Below, piece by piece: positions 34,812-45,200 of a stretch of DNA of 64,000 bases. Below the pieces are notes generated by a model, which saw nothing but the letters and a program-made list of their open reading frames with translations, was not told the DNA's origin and made no database searches. Every line of letters starts with the position of its first letter. Position 1 is the stretch's first letter. This stretch comes from Anoxynatronum sibiricum (GTDB lineage Bacteria > Bacillota > Clostridia > Peptostreptococcales > Tindalliaceae): assembly GCF_039414295.1 (NCBI RefSeq), contig NZ_JBCITM010000006.1, forward strand, positions 153,984-217,983, in the 5' to 3' direction. The translations under genes were made by a program, and so were the position numbers.

Positions 34812-35744
34812 TCACATAACAAGCAACCTGATGAGTATGCTAACTCCTAATACAATGCATATTCCAAAAGCACCAAACTCGGCTATTTTCCACTTTTTAT
34901 TAACCGCTGCATTATCCGACTCCATTGTACGGATCTCATTTATTTCATCGAAAATGCGCATGATATCCATTTGTCTCATTTCTTCAATTTTCGAATCTAA
35001 AGCATATTGTCTTTCCTGGATAGAATTCATCAACTTTCCAATTTCAGCGATTTGCCCTTCCTGTTTTACAAGCGTCTCTGAGATTGAATTTGTCCAGTCT
35101 TTATTGGCCGCTGCATTATCTGATTCAATTCTACGACTCTCACTTATTTCATCGAAAAGGCGCATAATATCTAATTGTCTCAATTCTTCAATTTTCGAGT
35201 CCAGAACATATTGTCTTTCCTGGATACAAGCGACCAAATTGCCAATTTCAGTGATTTGCCCTTCCTGTTTTACAATTACGTCCGAGGTTGAATCTGTCAG
35301 TTTTTTTGCAGCCTCATGAACCAAAACACGGTGTTCGGCAAGCTCATTTCCAACAGCTTCTAAGCTCTGGTTCGTAGACGTGGAAATGGTGCCAATTAGT
35401 TTCTGCACTAAATTTCCAAGCTCCTCCTCCATTTTTGACTGTGCCAGAGTGGATTGCTCACTGATTTTTATAACACCTTGCCGAGCATATTTGTCAATAT
35501 CAGATGCTTGAATATTAAGCAGCTCAAGTTTATTACTTATGTCAGCAATTATTTGCCGTGTGTTGGTCTCCAACACTTTTGCCACGTTATTTGCGGTTTC
35601 AAACAACGCCTGGAGAGAGTCGCTCAGCGCCTTGTTTGAACCTACAACAGCTTCTGCCTGCTCTTTTGCAGATTTGATGTCACGAAGCTCGTCTTCAATT
35701 TGTCCTATTACCTTGCTCATTTCTATTATTTGATTGTTGCTCAT
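34812..35744 (-). CDS. Coiled-coil protein with C-terminal membrane anchor
   Basis: Protein of 310 residues with no recognised family. Residues 1-150 are helical and coiled-coil-like (IEDELRDIKSAKEQAEAVVG). Residues 156-217 and 224-286 are a tandem duplication with a 68-residue period: VKQEGQI.EIG, ...IQERQY.LDSKIEE and DIMR.FDEI recur in both. A single C-terminal hydrophobic helix (GAFGICIVLGVSILIRLLVM) would tether it to the membrane with nearly everything in the cytoplasm. It starts two bases after the helicase stop and is the last gene of the DUF1848-helicase unit. The fold hints at a sensor or effector scaffold at the membrane, but this is inference. Confidence 0.7.
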   Translation of the reverse strand: MSNNQIIEMSKVIGQIEDELRDIKSAKEQAEAVVGSNKALSDSLQALFETANNVAKVLETNTRQIIADISNKLELLNIQASDIDKYARQGVIKISEQSTLAQSKMEEELGNLVQKLIGTISTSTNQSLEAVGNELAEHRVLVHEAAKKLTDSTSDVIVKQEGQITEIGNLVACIQERQYVLDSKIEELRQLDIMRLFDEISESRRIESDNAAANKDWTNSISETLVKQEGQIAEIGKLMNSIQERQYALDSKIEEMRQMDIMRIFDEINEIRTMESDNAAVNKKWKIAEFGAFGICIVLGVSILIRLLVM

Positions 35745-35746
35745 AC

Positions 35747-38700
35747 TTAACCCCTTTCGAGCTCCTGTTGGCAGTATTTATTTTTCAATCCTCGCAAAAC
35801 TGCGAGATGTGCTTTAGCAATTACCTCTTCTTTCAAACCCGAAAGCTTGGATAAATCATACTGTTGGGGATGGCTCCAAATCGCCACATGAAAGGATTCG
35901 AAGAAGTGCCAGTAATCTTCTTTAGACTCTGCCCTATCAGCAAATCCTAGCAATCCTTGCTGGTAATCTTCAAGAAGTTCATTTTCTAAAGTTACGTTAT
36001 TATTAATACCCAAGTGAACCAGGCAAAAAAAGTTCAATAATACCAATGCTGGATTGTTGTCAGTCAATGCGCGCCTTATTAACCGGACAGCACCTTGGAG
36101 GTGCTTAAGGTTATCCATTGGTGTGCCACCGCCACCAACCAGGTCATCGTCTATCACTCTCATGTACTTTTCGACAATAGCAAAAGAACTCACTTTGCCC
36201 CTATCAGTATCTACGGTAAGTGAGAACGGTTCGCCAGTGTCTGACACATAATCAATATTTGCATACTTCGAATTAAAGTAGTAGTATATGAAGTCTTTTA
36301 GATCTTCACTTACCTCTTTCCAATCCTTGGTGTCGTCAAGACCTTGAATGCAGAATAGGCGCATATCATCAATGGCTCGCTTCCGTTTGACAGCTATTTT
36401 GCTATAGATGAACTCCGTTAGATATCCCAGACACTTGTGTATTTCATTCTGACCTTTATAGTTCGGAACATCCTTAAGAAGATCTGCAGCGCGTCCTGCA
36501 GAATAATATCGCATCAAAAAATTCTTCAGACCATCATAGTAGGTTCCATCGGGTTTGCGTGTAATAACGACTCTAAATCTCTTCCTAGCGTAATCCTGAG
36601 TAAAGTCATCAATCAGTTCAATGCAGCACATGCGGTATATCGCTTTAGCTACATCCGAGTAATTATTAGGCGCATCATCGTCATCGCTATATGTTATGAA
36701 AGCGACAATCTCAGTGCCCACATCGGCCGACAAGACTTTTTCGAGCAAGTTGCTGGTTTTCACTGTTTCGGCTGGTTTATGTTCAGCGCTATCGCCAATA
36801 AATACCTCAACAACAGACTGGCTTAGTAATCTGTGCATGTTTTTTTTCTCTACAAGGTCACCTTTAAAATTGTTGTTGTAAAAATATATTACGGTATCGT
36901 AATCTGGATTCAAATACTGCAAGTCCTTCTGAGGCACTTCCATACCAGCATCTGTAAGAACAGTTTCAAGGTCAGCATAATAGTGAAAGCCTCTTGCTTC
37001 CTTGGGTATCGATCTCAATTTGCAGCCTACAAAATCATCACAGCCGTCTTCACTACATTCTTGGAATGCGAACATCTTGTTGCTTCTGGTGCAAGTAATC
37101 TTAACTAAGTCATGTTCTGGCGTAAATATATCAAAGAAAGTTGGCTCTATTTCAATGCCGTAATGTCCGAGGACTGACCGCAGGTCATCTTCCTTGAACC
37201 ATTTATCTCTGAGTAGTGCCAACGGAAAATCTTTATTATCATATCTTTTGCTTATGCGTACCAGCCTATAATCTGAGAACAGGATCGTCGCCAGTGCGAT
37301 TCTTCTGTCACGCCCGGCACGCCCAGCTTCTTGTACAAAGCTCTCCAAAGAACTGGGGTAATTCATGTTTACCGTGAAGCGTACGTTTGGTTTATCAATG
37401 CCCATGCCAAAGGCTTTTGTTGCAATCATTAACGGGAGTTCGTTATTTCTGAACCGATCGAAACTATCAAACGACTGCTTATCGTCTTGCTCGTCATCAG
37501 ATCCACCGGTAAAAGTTCCAACGTCTCTGATACTGCCTGAAAGTGCGCTTGCATTTGCACCCACCGAAATGCCTGTATTTTTTCGGTGCGGACAAAAGAC
37601 TATCCCTGCCTGTTCATATGTGTCGCGTTTGGCAAATATGTCTTCAGGAATATCGCTTATGAGAGCTACACAATCAAACGCATCGTCTATGTTCTGCCTT
37701 TCTGCAAACGCGGCCTTTATACGCTCTATGCTACTGCTGCTTTGCAATTCGGCGATACTGCTTGGAATGCTTCTTATATAAGCAGGCAAAATAGTCTCTT
37801 TGCTTTTATAAGCTGCCCATTTATCACTGATGTTAACTGCAACGGGCAAATCTCTGTCAAGTCGGCTATTCTTATCATAGTATTGATCGCCTGGGTAATC
37901 GACAGGAACTCGCTCAATCTTATAATGGAGTTCAAGCCTGTCTGTGTTTTCATAACGGACTATTGTTTCGGCGTCAAGTGGGTAAGCTCCTTTTCCAGAC
38001 AGTTCACGCTCAACATCTGAAAGCACATCAAAAGACGCCGTTGCTGTTAAACCGAATAGCGTCAGGCGCTTGCTCTCATCCTTTGCCCAAACATAGTTGT
38101 ACAAATTACGTCCTAGATGAAGGTATGAAAACCTAAAATCGTGGCCCCACTCTGACACGCAGTGAACCTCGTCGATAACCCCATATGAAAAATATACATG
38201 CATGTCATGCATGGTCTTTAGTTTTTCTCTAAATTTGTAAATGCATAGCCGTTCCGGCGATAGAAAAATAAATTGGAGTTCCGATGATTCCAACTGCTTT
38301 TCGCGTCTATCTCTTTCTTTCGCTTCCAATGTGGAGTTGATGAAAGAGCAAGTGTCAATCCCCATGTTGCGTAATCCATCGTACTGGTCTTTCATGAGGG
38401 AGCGTAGTGGGTCTATTACAACGGTCACGCCAGGTTGCATCATAGCCGCAAATTGATATGTCAAAGACTTACCTCCCCCAGTCGGTAGTAAGCCGATTAC
38501 ATTTTTGTTTTGCAAAGCACGGTCTAATATGGAAATTTGCCCCGGTCTGAAGCCTTTCTTTCTGAACAGCAGTTTTAGGAAGTATGCCAGGTGCTCTTTC
38601 GTATTGTTAGATTCTTGGAGTTCTCCAAACTTATTTTTAACGCCTAACGCAAGATAGTCAATAGTATCTGATGTATAGATATATCGTTTGCTGCTAATCT

Positions 38701-40285
38701 TTTCTACTGATCTAATCGTGAAATAGCAGTTGTTCTTGCATTTAAACTCGCTGAAGGGGTTAACGCCGCCATCTGTTTTTGATGCAACAGTCACATCTAC
38801 AACAATATCGTAGGTTGCGTTCCTAGTCGGTTCGCTTATTATCGATTGCGCTTCCATGCCCACGTGCAGTGGAGAATCAACCCACTCATCGCCACAGATG
38901 ATGGTCAGTCTCACTTCTGGCAGTTTCATAGCTTGATAGTCCTTACTCAAAGAGGTAATATGGCCAAACATGTTCTTCAGGTCAACAAAAGCCATTGCAG
39001 CGCACGGTACATCCCTTTCTCTGACAAGAACATCCCACGATTCTTGTTCTATTGAAAGAACGCCTGTCATCAATGCTTCCAGTACGGTTTTTTGAATGCG
39101 AACGACCCCAATAGGGGAATAATACTGCGCCATCCTCACTTGCTCATTATCAGAAAGCACGCTAGCATATTCAACGCCGCCAAGCTCATCATAAATCAGC
39201 TCATTCCCAAAACAGGAAAACACATCTTCTATATATGGGCTTGTTCTTGTTGGCAAACCTCGCGTGACAATATTGTTCAGCACCGCCAGTATTGGGTGAA
39301 CGTCGTCATACACGCTTGCACCTAAGTCAAATGGTGCGGCAACTTCAAAAGCCATCATATTGCTCCATCGCATAGCATCTTCTTTTGAGAAGCTCCGCCT
39401 TCTTTTTTTTATACAATCCAATTCAGCACCACCAAAGAACTGAACAGGCGGGTAATATTCAATTTGTATTATGTAACTCTTCCCGCTGACGTACTTAAAT
39501 ATCAGCAGTTGCATGGTAAAGTTCTGTTCAGCTGTATTGTCGAACTGTTCGCTAGCTAAAACAGTGATTTCGTTTCCGCTTTCTTCGATATACGCTATGG
39601 TGTCCGATTCGGCAAAATATTTGTAGAACGCTTCGATTCGATGGTTGTTTGAGTATAAAGGGCTGACGCAAATAAAATAATGCTTTCCGCTAGCACTTGC
39701 GCCAATCGTTTGCGCCAGTTGTTTGAGACTAAAGCCTTCAACGTCAAGAATGTTTGAGAATAAGTGAATCGTTACTGGAGTATCCGTTTTAATGTCCTCG
39801 ACAGTTACATCATCAAGGTACTTATTGACTGATACAATTTCTTCGACGCCATATATACTTGTATGTAGAACGGCATTATTTAGCGCCAACTCCGATGGCT
39901 CTATCAATACAATTTTTTTAACAGCGTTGGGAGCGCCTTGTTTCTGCAGATAATCGAACATGCAAATTGTAGCTAATCCTTGACCACTTCCCCAGTCGAT
40001 AATCGAATATTCAGCACATACAATTTCTTTCAGTTTTTTTATTGTATTGAGAGCAGCGCAAATTTTTGCCTGATGTTTGTTACCAAATGAATAAAGGTAA
40101 CACCATAGCAGTTCTTCACGCCCAATAACTACAGTGCCTCGTTCCAACTTATAGTAAAAACCATTGATTTCTTGACGCGAGAAATTTGCCATCAACTGTT
40201 TATAGGCAATGTTTCTTATCCCATCAAATGATGGTGTGATAAGATTTTTGACTTCCCGTTCGTATATTGTCATGTTATCATCCAT
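35747..40285 (-). CDS. Methyltransferase-like/RecQ-type helicase fusion protein
   Basis: Very large protein of 1512 residues. Around 94-150 a class I methyltransferase-like fold is suggested by IIDWGSGQGLATICMF and KIVLIEPSELALNNAV. Residues about 570-1000 form an SF2 helicase of the RecQ kind: motif 0 FRKKGFRPGQISILD, Walker A LLPTGGGKS (599-607), DEVH (705-708) in VIDEVHCVSEWGHDFR, LTATA (746-750), and motif VI VQEAGRAGRDR. An insert of about 130 residues separates the RecA lobes. After the core come CSEDGC...C cysteines, as in RecQ zinc modules, then about 450 unassigned residues. RecQ itself is only about 600 residues. No clear ribosome site precedes the ATG. Middle gene of a tight three-gene unit; a defence role is inferred. 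Confidence 0.82.
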   Translation of the reverse strand: MDDNMTIYEREVKNLITPSFDGIRNIAYKQLMANFSRQEINGFYYKLERGTVVIGREELLWCYLYSFGNKHQAKICAALNTIKKLKEIVCAEYSIIDWGSGQGLATICMFDYLQKQGAPNAVKKIVLIEPSELALNNAVLHTSIYGVEEIVSVNKYLDDVTVEDIKTDTPVTIHLFSNILDVEGFSLKQLAQTIGASASGKHYFICVSPLYSNNHRIEAFYKYFAESDTIAYIEESGNEITVLASEQFDNTAEQNFTMQLLIFKYVSGKSYIIQIEYYPPVQFFGGAELDCIKKRRRSFSKEDAMRWSNMMAFEVAAPFDLGASVYDDVHPILAVLNNIVTRGLPTRTSPYIEDVFSCFGNELIYDELGGVEYASVLSDNEQVRMAQYYSPIGVVRIQKTVLEALMTGVLSIEQESWDVLVRERDVPCAAMAFVDLKNMFGHITSLSKDYQAMKLPEVRLTIICGDEWVDSPLHVGMEAQSIISEPTRNATYDIVVDVTVASKTDGGVNPFSEFKCKNNCYFTIRSVEKISSKRYIYTSDTIDYLALGVKNKFGELQESNNTKEHLAYFLKLLFRKKGFRPGQISILDRALQNKNVIGLLPTGGGKSLTYQFAAMMQPGVTVVIDPLRSLMKDQYDGLRNMGIDTCSFINSTLEAKERDRREKQLESSELQFIFLSPERLCIYKFREKLKTMHDMHVYFSYGVIDEVHCVSEWGHDFRFSYLHLGRNLYNYVWAKDESKRLTLFGLTATASFDVLSDVERELSGKGAYPLDAETIVRYENTDRLELHYKIERVPVDYPGDQYYDKNSRLDRDLPVAVNISDKWAAYKSKETILPAYIRSIPSSIAELQSSSSIERIKAAFAERQNIDDAFDCVALISDIPEDIFAKRDTYEQAGIVFCPHRKNTGISVGANASALSGSIRDVGTFTGGSDDEQDDKQSFDSFDRFRNNELPLMIATKAFGMGIDKPNVRFTVNMNYPSSLESFVQEAGRAGRDRRIALATILFSDYRLVRISKRYDNKDFPLALLRDKWFKEDDLRSVLGHYGIEIEPTFFDIFTPEHDLVKITCTRSNKMFAFQECSEDGCDDFVGCKLRSIPKEARGFHYYADLETVLTDAGMEVPQKDLQYLNPDYDTVIYFYNNNFKGDLVEKKNMHRLLSQSVVEVFIGDSAEHKPAETVKTSNLLEKVLSADVGTEIVAFITYSDDDDAPNNYSDVAKAIYRMCCIELIDDFTQDYARKRFRVVITRKPDGTYYDGLKNFLMRYYSAGRAADLLKDVPNYKGQNEIHKCLGYLTEFIYSKIAVKRKRAIDDMRLFCIQGLDDTKDWKEVSEDLKDFIYYYFNSKYANIDYVSDTGEPFSLTVDTDRGKVSSFAIVEKYMRVIDDDLVGGGGTPMDNLKHLQGAVRLIRRALTDNNPALVLLNFFCLVHLGINNNVTLENELLEDYQQGLLGFADRAESKEDYWHFFESFHVAIWSHPQQYDLSKLSGLKEEVIAKAHLAVLRGLKNKYCQQELERG

Positions 40286-40297
40286 TTCTGAGGCAAT

Positions 40298-41293
40298 CTA
40301 CACATCAAGTGATAGCTGTTCTGTAGTAGTGCCAAACTTAAAAGAGCGGTCGCGCTCGTCTCCACGGCCTCGATGGTCGGTGAGTCGGTCATTCTGTTGG
40401 TCAATCTCGCCGCAGAGCAGAGAACTGTTGGAGTTGTATTTCTTGATGTTTTGTTCAAGCTCGGTTTTGCTTGATGTTGCATAGCAATATTTGCATCCAT
40501 TTAAGCAAGTATTTGGCCAACCAATATCGATACTGTCAACACAATGACACCCTTTTCTTTGGGCAGCGTCCTTTGCCAGCTCTTCATATCTTGTCTTAAG
40601 CCGTGAGAGCTTGCATCCGTTCAGCCTCTCAAATATTCTACCATCCACGCAACGCGCATGCTCAATCCCGTATTTCTGCAAATCAATCTTTTCTGCACAT
40701 GTATCAACAGACATGCCGTTGTCGCCAGCGATTTCAGAGATTTTCTCGGCAAGCAGGTTTTGCTGCGCTACAACAATCTCTTCAGTTTGAAGCGAAGTAT
40801 ATACACTTCTGCCCCCAAAATTGTACTCGTCGATAAAGCTAATGGTGACCTTTTTTGTGTAGCCGTTCAACTTAGTCGCAATTTTCCCAAATGCGCGGAT
40901 TAGGTACTCCATCGAATACTTGGTGTTCAGCATTATTGGGTCATACCTCCAGTTGACCCTATCACTCCCGATTCTCGACGATAGTTCCTGGAACGTATTT
41001 ATCAGCTCATGTTTATCAGGGAGATTACCCTCTATGTCTTTCCCATATGGGGTGAGAGAGAATTGAAAGTAATAGCTGTATTCAGAAAAGGCATCCAGTC
41101 TTTTTAACATCGGAGCCGGATCTTTTGTCCAAAAGACAATCCCGTCTACAACTTCAGGGCTCAGGCTATAGCGGCTAACCTGAGACGCAAACATCGGGTT
41201 GCGAACATCGACATAACCTTCTTTGATGCGATTGACCAGCCACTCGCTATAGTATTTTGGTATGTCCGTTCTTCTGCTTGCGCTTATTATCAT
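40298..41293 (-). CDS. DUF1848 protein with C-terminal radical-SAM-like cysteines
   Basis: Protein of 331 residues matching DUF1848: it opens MIISASRRTDIPKYYSEWLV and contains VFWTKDPAPMLKRLD, FQFSLTPYGKDIEGNLPD and VNWRYDPIM. Cysteines cluster late: KGCHCVDSIDIG (249-251) and TCLNGCKYCYA (Cys263, 267, 270). The last set is a CX3CX2C motif, as binds the radical-SAM [4Fe-4S] cluster, but placed near the C-terminus rather than the N-terminus. The family is usually of unknown function. The final 50 residues are polar and may be disordered. It is the first gene of the unit, ending 12 bases before the helicase start. Confidence 0.82.
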   Translation of the reverse strand: MIISASRRTDIPKYYSEWLVNRIKEGYVDVRNPMFASQVSRYSLSPEVVDGIVFWTKDPAPMLKRLDAFSEYSYYFQFSLTPYGKDIEGNLPDKHELINTFQELSSRIGSDRVNWRYDPIMLNTKYSMEYLIRAFGKIATKLNGYTKKVTISFIDEYNFGGRSVYTSLQTEEIVVAQQNLLAEKISEIAGDNGMSVDTCAEKIDLQKYGIEHARCVDGRIFERLNGCKLSRLKTRYEELAKDAAQRKGCHCVDSIDIGWPNTCLNGCKYCYATSSKTELEQNIKKYNSNSSLLCGEIDQQNDRLTDHRGRGDERDRSFKFGTTTEQLSLDV

Positions 41294-41458
41294 TGTTTAA
41301 CTCCTCACCTTTAATGTTCTCGACTGGAATGGCAATCCTTTTTGAACAAATAGATAATGGCAAACCAACAGTAAAACCGAAAATCAAGTTCGACAATTAC
41401 ACCCACCCAACCAGAAAGTGCATTGTAACCGACCTTCGTAATCTTCTAAAGATTATAG

Positions 41459-41476
41459 TGGTTAAATTACCTCCGT
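41459..41476. repeat. Degenerate dispersed repeat copy
   Basis: GTGGTTAAATTACCTCCGTCC is a worn copy of the CCTCCGTCCC unit lying between the DUF1848 gene and the pRiA4b-like gene. The rest of the 200-base gap would hold the promoter of the three-gene unit; I could not identify a convincing -35/-10 pair. Confidence 0.5.
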
Positions 41477-41493
41477 CCTGAACCATGAATTAG

Positions 41494-42195
41494 TCAGTCC
41501 GGGTATTTAACGCTTCCCTCATACCCACACACTCCGCTCCTGGGAGAATTATAAAGCGGTGATAACAGTTCCTCGCCACATTCATGGTCCTCTCGACAAT
41601 CGTCACAAAGAAACCCATACCCATCGTAGGCACACTCCAGGCAAATCATTATAGCCGTATTCTTTTCACACTCATCGCAGGAATATTGAACTGGGTGATT
41701 TCTTGCCAAAACAGCAACTTTCTCTTTTTTCGTCTGACCTGTATGGTGCTCTAAAACAGTTATGGTAAGGGCAGTGGCGGAACCATAATCGTATTCGTGC
41801 TCAAAGACCATACCTGGTGCTATGACATTTGCCAATTTACTTGTCATGCCTTTGTCTTGAATGCCCCAGCCCATGGTGGCTTCGGGGTGGCTTTCATACC
41901 TGACACCGGCAATCTTGAATCCGCTCATGTGGCCACAGCATTCCAACCAGATGTCCCGCAAAAACTGATCCAGGTCATTTAGTTTTGCACTGTCTTTTAT
42001 CTCTGCAATCAACCAATACTGAGGTCTGTATGTGCCACTGATCAGCAGCACAAAATACCCTGCTGTTTTTTGGTTTTCCCCAGCATGTGTCCACGCCTGA
42101 AGACGAGCTTCACAGGATAGAAGATGCTTCACCATAGGGTTTTTGGTGTAAGTTTTACCGCAATACGTGCATGTGCCCTTTGTACGTTTTGACAT
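41494..42195 (-). CDS. pRiA4b ORF-3-like protein with zinc fingers
   Basis: Protein of 233 residues. A C2HC-like N-terminal finger (GTCTYCGKTYTKNPMVKHLL...C) is followed by a domain resembling the plasmid pRiA4b ORF-3/IS1096 TnpR-type family (YWLIAEIKDSAKLNDLDQFL, then RDIWLECCGHMSGF). A Cys-rich end follows (SCDECEKNTAIMICLECAYD and CDDCREDHECG), likely two more zinc sites. The family is common next to defence or mobile genes; its biochemical role is unknown. The ATG at 42195 follows AAAGGTG; a GTG at 42204 is the alternative. It lies between the helicase unit and hsdR, in the same direction. Confidence 0.72.
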   Translation of the reverse strand: MSKRTKGTCTYCGKTYTKNPMVKHLLSCEARLQAWTHAGENQKTAGYFVLLISGTYRPQYWLIAEIKDSAKLNDLDQFLRDIWLECCGHMSGFKIAGVRYESHPEATMGWGIQDKGMTSKLANVIAPGMVFEHEYDYGSATALTITVLEHHTGQTKKEKVAVLARNHPVQYSCDECEKNTAIMICLECAYDGYGFLCDDCREDHECGEELLSPLYNSPRSGVCGYEGSVKYPD

Positions 42196-42258
42196 ATGCT
42201 TCACCTTTCTTTCCCATTATTATGAAATATGACGGCACTCTTTCTCTCTTCTCTTCCC

Positions 42259-45200
42259 TCACACACTCAACCTATCATTCAACCGATCAATCACATGAAC
42301 AATCTTCACCGCAGTGTCAATCTTTTTATCAAAAAGTTGTTGCACATTCCCCGCTTTATTAAATGGGTGCTCGTTCAGCACCTTTTTATCCAGGCTGCCG
42401 TTTTGAATGATGTGTTTGACGATGAGGTTCACGAACTCCATCTGGTTTTGGTTTAAGTTTTCGTCGGAGAGAAATTCGGCGAAGACTTCGTTGGCGGCTT
42501 TTGGGTCCAGGCCCACGATTTCGCCGGCCAATTTCATCAAGGGCTCGTCGCCAAACTCTTTCTGGTAGTCTTCCCGGGTGCCCAGGTCGTGCCAGAGCAC
42601 CTGCTCCAGGTGCTTCAGGTCATCGGTACTCAGTTGCCGGTTATGGCGCAATTTGTAAACCACGATATCGTCCTGGTTGTCTTTCAGGTATCGGTTTACT
42701 TTCTTCCGGTAGTTTTCCAGGTAGTTGACTTTGAAATCACCGATCCGGGTGTTTGAATCAATGACTTCATCCGTGAAGTTGGTGTAATAGATTTTTTTGG
42801 TTTTTTCTTCGATGTATCGCACAAGGTCACGGAAGGCTTCCCGCACCATCTCATAGTCCATTAAATCGGCATGATCCCAGAACTCCTGGGTTTGGACGCG
42901 GCGAATCAGTTCTTCCTGCTGCCGTACTTTTTCGATGGTGCCTTTTTCCGACAGCTTTTCTGCGGTGGTGACCACTTTTCGTTTTGGTTTGGAAGATTCC
43001 AGCCCCTTCAGCTCGGCGTATTCAATGGTGTACATCAGGTAATCGAAGCGTTTGGCCATTTCTTCTTCGTCCAGGGCGGGGATCAGGGGCGCCACATGCT
43101 CCGCCAGTTCCCGCAGGTCGTTCTCGGAGAGGTTTTCATAGTCCTGTCGCTGGTTGAACTTATGTATATATTTCAGCTTCATCCGTGCACTGAACTTATT
43201 CTCGTCTATCTTCAGCACTTCTGCCAATACGGCTTCTATCAGTGCTTTTCGATGGGCTTCGTAATCTTCCCGCTGGTAGTCCAGGTTCTGCAGCTCCCGG
43301 ATGATGCCCAGCTTTACGTTGAACAGCTTCTCTGTGAGGCTCACCATCATTTTGGCTTCCTTGCCGTTCTTGTCCACCCGGAAGAACTCAAAGTTGCCAC
43401 AGTAGTCGAAGATGCGGAACTCTTCCTTGTGGATACCGGCCCCGAAGAGATTTTCACACAGGCGGGTGCCCCGGCCGATCATCTGCCAGAACTTGGTTTT
43501 GGACCGTACCTTTTTGAAAAAGACCAGGTTCAGGATTTCGGGAATGTCGATGCCGGTGTCCAGCATGTCAACTGAAACGGCAATCTGGGGCAGTCGCTCC
43601 TTCACTTCAAAATCGTCCATGGTGGCGGTAACATAGTTGATACCAGTGTATACAGGCAATGCAAATTCCCCCTTGTATTCCGGGTACAGGAGGTTGAACC
43701 GCTTTACAATGAAATCGGCGTGTTTTTTATTTTTGGCGAAAACAATGGTCTTACCCAGTTTGTCGCCGCCTTCCACCTTCAGCCCCTTTTCCATCAGCTC
43801 TCTGATCACCCTGTCCACGGTGTCGCTGTTGAATAGAAAAGCGTTCAGCTCTTCGCTGCTGATGTCCCGCACGTCATCGTCAAAGGTTTCTTCAAAGAGT
43901 TCTTTCTCGTCTTCCGGCAGGTCATCGTAGTGGATGCCTTCTTCCAGAAACTTCATTTTGGTTTCGATGGTATGGTAAGGCACCAGATAGCCGTCATTGA
44001 TGGCTTCATCCAGTTCGTAGGCGTAGGTGGGCACGTTGTTTTCCAGTTCAAAGATTTCATAGGTGTTTTTATCCAGATCGTTGCGGGGGGTGGCGGTGAG
44101 GCCGATGAGAATGGCATCAAAATAGGAAAAGATGGCCTGGTATTTCTTGTAGATGCTGCGGTGGCTTTCGTCAATGATGATCAGGTCAAAATGGCCCCGG
44201 GTAAAAAGCTTCTGCCCGGTGCTGTTTTTCACATCGTCAATGGCGTTCATCATGGTGGGGTAGGTGGAAAAAACCATGCGGCTTTCCGGGTTGTCTTTGC
44301 TGTCCAGCAGGTTGCACAGGGACAGCTCCGGCAGCTGGTGCTTGAAGTTCTTTTTGGCCTGGCGCACCAGTGCGGTACGGTCTGCCAGGAAAAGGGCGTT
44401 TTTGATCCATCCCCGGCTGAGGAGCACATCCACCAAAGAGATAGCGGTACGCGTCTTTCCTGAGCCGGTGGCCATGACCAGCAGGGCTTTTCGGTTGCCA
44501 CGGTTCAAGGAATGGCAAACGGCACCAATGGCCAGTTTCTGATAAGCCCGGTTGGTGATAGCGTCGTTGATCATGGGGTTTTCCAGAGATTGGCGGTGAT
44601 CCCGCCGGTACAGGGTCCAAAGTAGTTCTTCCTTGGTGTAAAGGCCGGACACCATGCGTTCCGGGTAACTGCGGTCATCCCATAGGTAATATTCGAATCC
44701 GTTGGTATAAAAGATAAGGGGCCGGTAGCCATACTGTTTTTCCAGACAGTCGGCGTAACGTTCCGCCTGCACCTGTCCCATTTTGGGGTCAATGCTGGTT
44801 TTCTTGGCTTCCACCACGGCCAGGGGCTTGCCGTCATCCCCATAGAGTACATAGTCGATAAAACCTATGCCGCTGGCGTTGGGCATACCGGTGACTTCCA
44901 CTTCTTCCAGGCAGTTTTTACCGAAGGTCCAGCCGCACAACTCCAGCTCCAGGTCGATGTAGAGCTTCCGGGTCTGGAACTCGGTAATTTCGTCCACTTT
45001 GTAGGTACGCTGCTGACGGTTGGCTTCCCGCTTGGCAGTGTTTTCCTGGCGCAGCCGCTGGTTCTCCGCAATGATTTCTTCCAGCTTTTGATCCTGGGCA
45101 CCCAAACGTTGCTGCAGGGCCTGAAGCTCCTGAAGGGTTTTCTGCTCCTGGGCTTTGTCCGGCAACAGGTTTTCGTCAAAGTGAGCTTCGGCATAGTCTT

